This document shows, one piece after another, positions 61,709 through 64,000 of a stretch of DNA of 64,000 nt. Under the pieces are notes generated by a model, which was not told where the DNA came from, ran no database searches, and saw only the letters and a list, made by a program, of their open reading frames with translations. Source of the DNA: Aeoliella straminimaris (GTDB lineage Bacteria; Planctomycetota; Planctomycetia; Pirellulales; Lacipirellulaceae); contig NZ_JAMXLR010000073.1 in NCBI RefSeq assembly GCF_024054565.1, forward strand, positions 87,808-151,807, given 5' to 3'. Within the stretch, counting starts at the first letter, position 1, and each line of letters begins with the position of its first letter. The position numbers and the translations under genes were made by a program.

Positions 61709-63049
61709 ATGAATCGATTTTTCGCCACAACTTGTCTCTTGCTCGCCGCGGCAATCCCGCCCTTGGCGATAGGGCAGGGGGTGGAGGAGATTCGCGCCGA
61801 GTGGCAGAAGCTTCGCTCGTATCCCACGCTGGAGTGTGGGCAGTACGTGCTGCTGGCGCCGGATGACTACAGCTACACCGAGTCGACCCGGCCAGCCGAT
61901 CCAGAACTCGCTGCCAAGTTGTCGGAGCTTGCCCATCGCGCCGCTGATCTCGGCGAAGCGGCCCTGGCGATACGTTTGGCGACCGAAGCCGTGGTGGCGG
62001 ATCCCGACTGCGAGCCGGCACGGCTGGCCCTGGGCTACGAAAAACACGACGGGCGTTGGCTTACCTCGTACGGCGCGCGGATGGCAGGCCGCGGGCTGGA
62101 GTGGAACTCAAGCTACGGTTGGATCGATCCGGAGGACCTCCCACGCTACGAGGCGGGCGAGCGACCTTACCGCCGCCGTTGGGTGAGCAAGGAGATCGAC
62201 GCCGAGAAGCACTCGAACATCGCCCAAGGGTGGCAAATTCGCACTGACCACTTCAATGTCACCACGAACCACAGTCTGGAAGCGGGCGTGGCGCTGGCCG
62301 GCAAGCTGGAGCAACTGCACCAGGTGTGGCTGTCGCTGTTCGCCGACTTTGCCATCGACGATGGCGAACTTCGCAACCGCTTCGAGAAGCATCGAGTACC
62401 GGGCGTCCGCTCGCGGCCCTATCAGGTGGTCTACCATCGCACGCAGGACGAGTACAACCAGGAACTGGTTGCTCGCCAGCCGCGGATTGCCGAGACCATC
62501 GGCATCTACTTCGACTTCCAACGCGAGGCTCACTTCTTTTTCTCCGAGGAGTACGCCACCGATCCGACGCTGTATCACGAGTCGGTGCATCAGTTGTTTC
62601 AGGAGTCGGATGGTGCCCGGCGCGATCCGGGCCTGAAAGACAACTTCTGGGCGGTCGAGGGCGTGGCCACCATGTTCGAGTCGCTTCGGCAACGCCGCAG
62701 CGACGATGGCGTGGTGTACTTCACGATCGGCACCCCCGAGGCTGGCCGGCTCGCGTCGGCCCGCCGGCGATTACTGGAAGAAGGATATCGAGTGCCGTTG
62801 GGCGACCTGGTCACCCTGGGCAAGCGCGATCTGCAGGGCCGCAGTGATCTGGTGCCGCTGTACAGTCAGATGGCGGGCTTGGCCACGTTTTGCATGCAGT
62901 CGCCCGATCACCGGCCACATTTTGTGGAGTATCTGCAGCAGATTTACGCCCATCGGGCCGAACCCGCTACGCTTTCGACGCTCATGGGCCGCACCTACGC
63001 CGATTTGGACGGCCAGTACCGCGAATTTCTGCTGCAGCTTGCCGAATAG
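61709..63049 (+). CDS. Exported DUF1570-like putative metallopeptidase
   Basis: 446 residues. Signal peptide 1-22 (FFATTCLLLAAAIPPLAIG). A TPR-like first part (AALAIRLATEAVVADPDCEP), a segment RTDHFNVTTNHSLEAGVALA, then DPTLYHESVHQLFQES with HExxH at 290-294, and NFWAVEGVATMFESL with the downstream Glu. This is the DUF1570 layout seen often in planctomycetes, related to gluzincin peptidases. Substrate unknown. It shares the HExxH plus EG(x)A(x) arrangement with the protein at 32173, but the two are otherwise not close. Confidence 0.78.
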   Translation: MNRFFATTCLLLAAAIPPLAIGQGVEEIRAEWQKLRSYPTLECGQYVLLAPDDYSYTESTRPADPELAAKLSELAHRAADLGEAALAIRLATEAVVADPDCEPARLALGYEKHDGRWLTSYGARMAGRGLEWNSSYGWIDPEDLPRYEAGERPYRRRWVSKEIDAEKHSNIAQGWQIRTDHFNVTTNHSLEAGVALAGKLEQLHQVWLSLFADFAIDDGELRNRFEKHRVPGVRSRPYQVVYHRTQDEYNQELVARQPRIAETIGIYFDFQREAHFFFSEEYATDPTLYHESVHQLFQESDGARRDPGLKDNFWAVEGVATMFESLRQRRSDDGVVYFTIGTPEAGRLASARRRLLEEGYRVPLGDLVTLGKRDLQGRSDLVPLYSQMAGLATFCMQSPDHRPHFVEYLQQIYAHRAEPATLSTLMGRTYADLDGQYREFLLQLAE

Positions 63050-63169
63050 TTGCTGCCACAGGGCATTAGGGGTGTCCCTCGCTGATCGTCTGGCAAAAAT
63101 GGCTATAATCGGGTAATACTATCCGTTCGAATTTCCGAACCATCAAACTAACGGAAGGGTCTCTCCCCT

Positions 63170-63289
63170 ATGTTGTACCTAGCCCATATGACGCACGTCG
63201 AATCGCCCACCCTCGCCCTGGCGTACCTCGGGGGCCTGGCCACCGGCATCGTCGCAACCTTGCTTTTGACCCGCTGGCGAGCCCGTTAG
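63170..63289 (+). CDS. Very small single-helix membrane protein
   Basis: 39 residues: MLYLAHMTHVESPTLALAYL, then a hydrophobic run GLATGIVATLLLT and a basic end RWRAR. GGAAGGG lies upstream at 63153-63159, a little far. A start at ATG 63188 would keep the helix. The composition (one membrane helix with a positive-inside tail) is protein-like. Function unknown. Confidence 0.45.
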   Translation: MLYLAHMTHVESPTLALAYLGGLATGIVATLLLTRWRAR

Positions 63290-63394
63290 CGGCTTGCCCA
63301 ATCGAACCCATCCAAGGTACGATTGGGGCTTCCCAGCGGCGGACCGGCGACCCAATCCGGGTCCAAGGTGCCAGGTCGTTGGTCATTTTTCGCG

Positions 63395-63468
63395 GTGGCT
63401 GTAGCTCAGTTGGTTAGAGCGTCGGATTGTGATTCCGAAGGTCGGGGGTTCGAGACCCCTCAGCCACC
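63395..63468 (+). tRNA. tRNA-His (anticodon GTG)
   Basis: A complete cloverleaf of 74 nt. Acceptor gtggctg pairs with cagccac; D arm gctc/gagc; anticodon stem tcgga/tccga with loop ttgtgat (GTG); T arm ggggg/cccct with ttcgaga. A G at 63394 and a C at 63468 can form the extra G-1:C73 pair special to tRNA-His. No CCA is encoded. An integrase gene on the other strand ends inside it. Confidence 0.97.
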
Positions 63469-64000
63469 CTTTCTGATTCTCGACAATCGTCGAGTTTTCC
63501 AGGGCCGAAACGCTCTTCTGCGGATTTTCGCTCCCTTGCCCAGTTGTCAGCAGTTGCCCCCGATTTGCTCTGTTTGTCAGGCTTAACAGTAAGCATTCCG
63601 GTAAGCGTAACCGCGGCCTCGCTCCGGTGGTGGTCGGTTCCGGTTGCCTTGGCCCGTTGAAGATGTGGTGATCCGGCGCTCAAGGGCAGGGCGGGGAGCG
63701 ACTCCACTGCAGCCGCCACGTCGAGCACTCGGGGGTCGGTGTAGACGTTCATCGTCAGGTTGATGTTGCTGTGCCTCATCGCCGCCTGGGCGGTCCGTGG
63801 CGCCACTCCGCCGGCCGACAGCAGCGAGCCGTAGGTGTGCCGCAGGGCGTGCACATCCACCGTCCGCCCGCGATCATCGGCCTTGGCGATTCCTGCAGCG
63901 GCCAGATCGCGATCGAACACCTTGATCAACTCCTGCGAGATTGCCGGAAACAGGGGGGCGTCCGCGGGCAGGGCGGGGCGGTTGGCATCCTCGATGCTCA
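63414..64000 (-). CDS. Tyrosine recombinase/integrase, C-terminal part (runs off the window)
   Basis: The frame enters from the right edge and ends at TAA 63414-63416, 195 codons. The catalytic domain is recognisable: VDVHALRHTYGSLL (Arg and His), AAMRHSNINLTMNVYTDPRV (His, and the Tyr nucleophile in NVYTD). The last 18 or so residues (ending RTPDLRNHNPTL) are encoded antisense to tRNA-His. This is typical of integrases adjacent to a tRNA attachment site, so the element they mobilise should lie to the right. The listed 171-residue stretch from 63929 is not a true start; coding continues to 64000. Confidence 0.88.
   Translation of the reverse strand, partial: SIEDANRPALPADAPLFPAISQELIKVFDRDLAAAGIAKADDRGRTVDVHALRHTYGSLLSAGGVAPRTAQAAMRHSNINLTMNVYTDPRVLDVAAAVESLPALPLSAGSPHLQRAKATGTDHHRSEAAVTLTGMLTVKPDKQSKSGATADNWARERKSAEERFGPGKLDDCRESERVAEGSRTPDLRNHNPTL

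Overview
The window reads as a chromosomal segment of a planctomycete, most likely in the Pirellulales. The evidence is GC-rich coding sequence, a DUF1559 pilin-like gene (49429-50586), a small exported protein opening with the RYRLRTL-type start common in this phylum (1677), a GAF/HlyD + HlyD + M50 membrane-fusion module (15962-21562), an AsmA-like giant (28593) and many exported proteins of unknown function. The placement is inference from gene content; no rRNA is present. About 55 protein genes, one tRNA and one probable structured ncRNA can be supported.

Left part (1-15.7 kb): the tail of a PQQ-type beta-propeller protein, a PaaK-like acyl-CoA ligase, then a translation block. EF-P (efp), the beta-lysine mutase EpmB and the EF-P ligase EpmA lie within 5.5 kb, together with RlmN, an M48 protease and LemA. 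epmB appears to start at a rare ATT codon. A DNA methyltransferase with a degenerate GIY-YIG-like tail, a RelE/ParE toxin-antitoxin pair, lysA, an abundant-looking exported protein with a strong terminator, and infA follow.

Middle (15.9-46 kb): a three-gene export module (GAF-HlyD, HlyD, PqqD-M50-HlyD); a glycyl radical enzyme of trans-4-hydroxyproline dehydratase type with its activase; two exported hydrolase-like genes (DUF6055 and CE15 types); an AsmA-like protein; and housekeeping genes (glyA, a response regulator, an endonuclease III-like glycosylase, rarA, pyrE, fabH). A LysM protein here carries what looks like a dead L,D-transpeptidase domain.

Retron (45.87-46.95 kb): the most interesting locus. 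A 300-residue reverse transcriptase with the retron hallmarks NAxxH, YADD and VTG is preceded by a short non-coding region. That region holds a TTAGC priming motif, an 8-bp hairpin with a UUU loop, a second short hairpin, an 11-bp msd-like hairpin and a candidate a1/a2 duplex. No effector gene is recognisable beside it.

Right part (47-64 kb): pepF, a lipoprotein/DUF1559 pair, a CorA-like transporter, and a metal-flavoured operon (Cys/His-rich exported protein, HMA-domain protein, lipoprotein, ABC permease, HlyD adaptor, ABC ATPase, second permease). Then come a sugar-phosphate isomerase-like gene, a frameshifted GxxExxY gene between inverted repeats, and an exported HExxH protein. The window ends at tRNA-His, whose sequence is overlapped by the 3' end of a tyrosine integrase. 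This is the typical edge of an integrated element continuing beyond the window.
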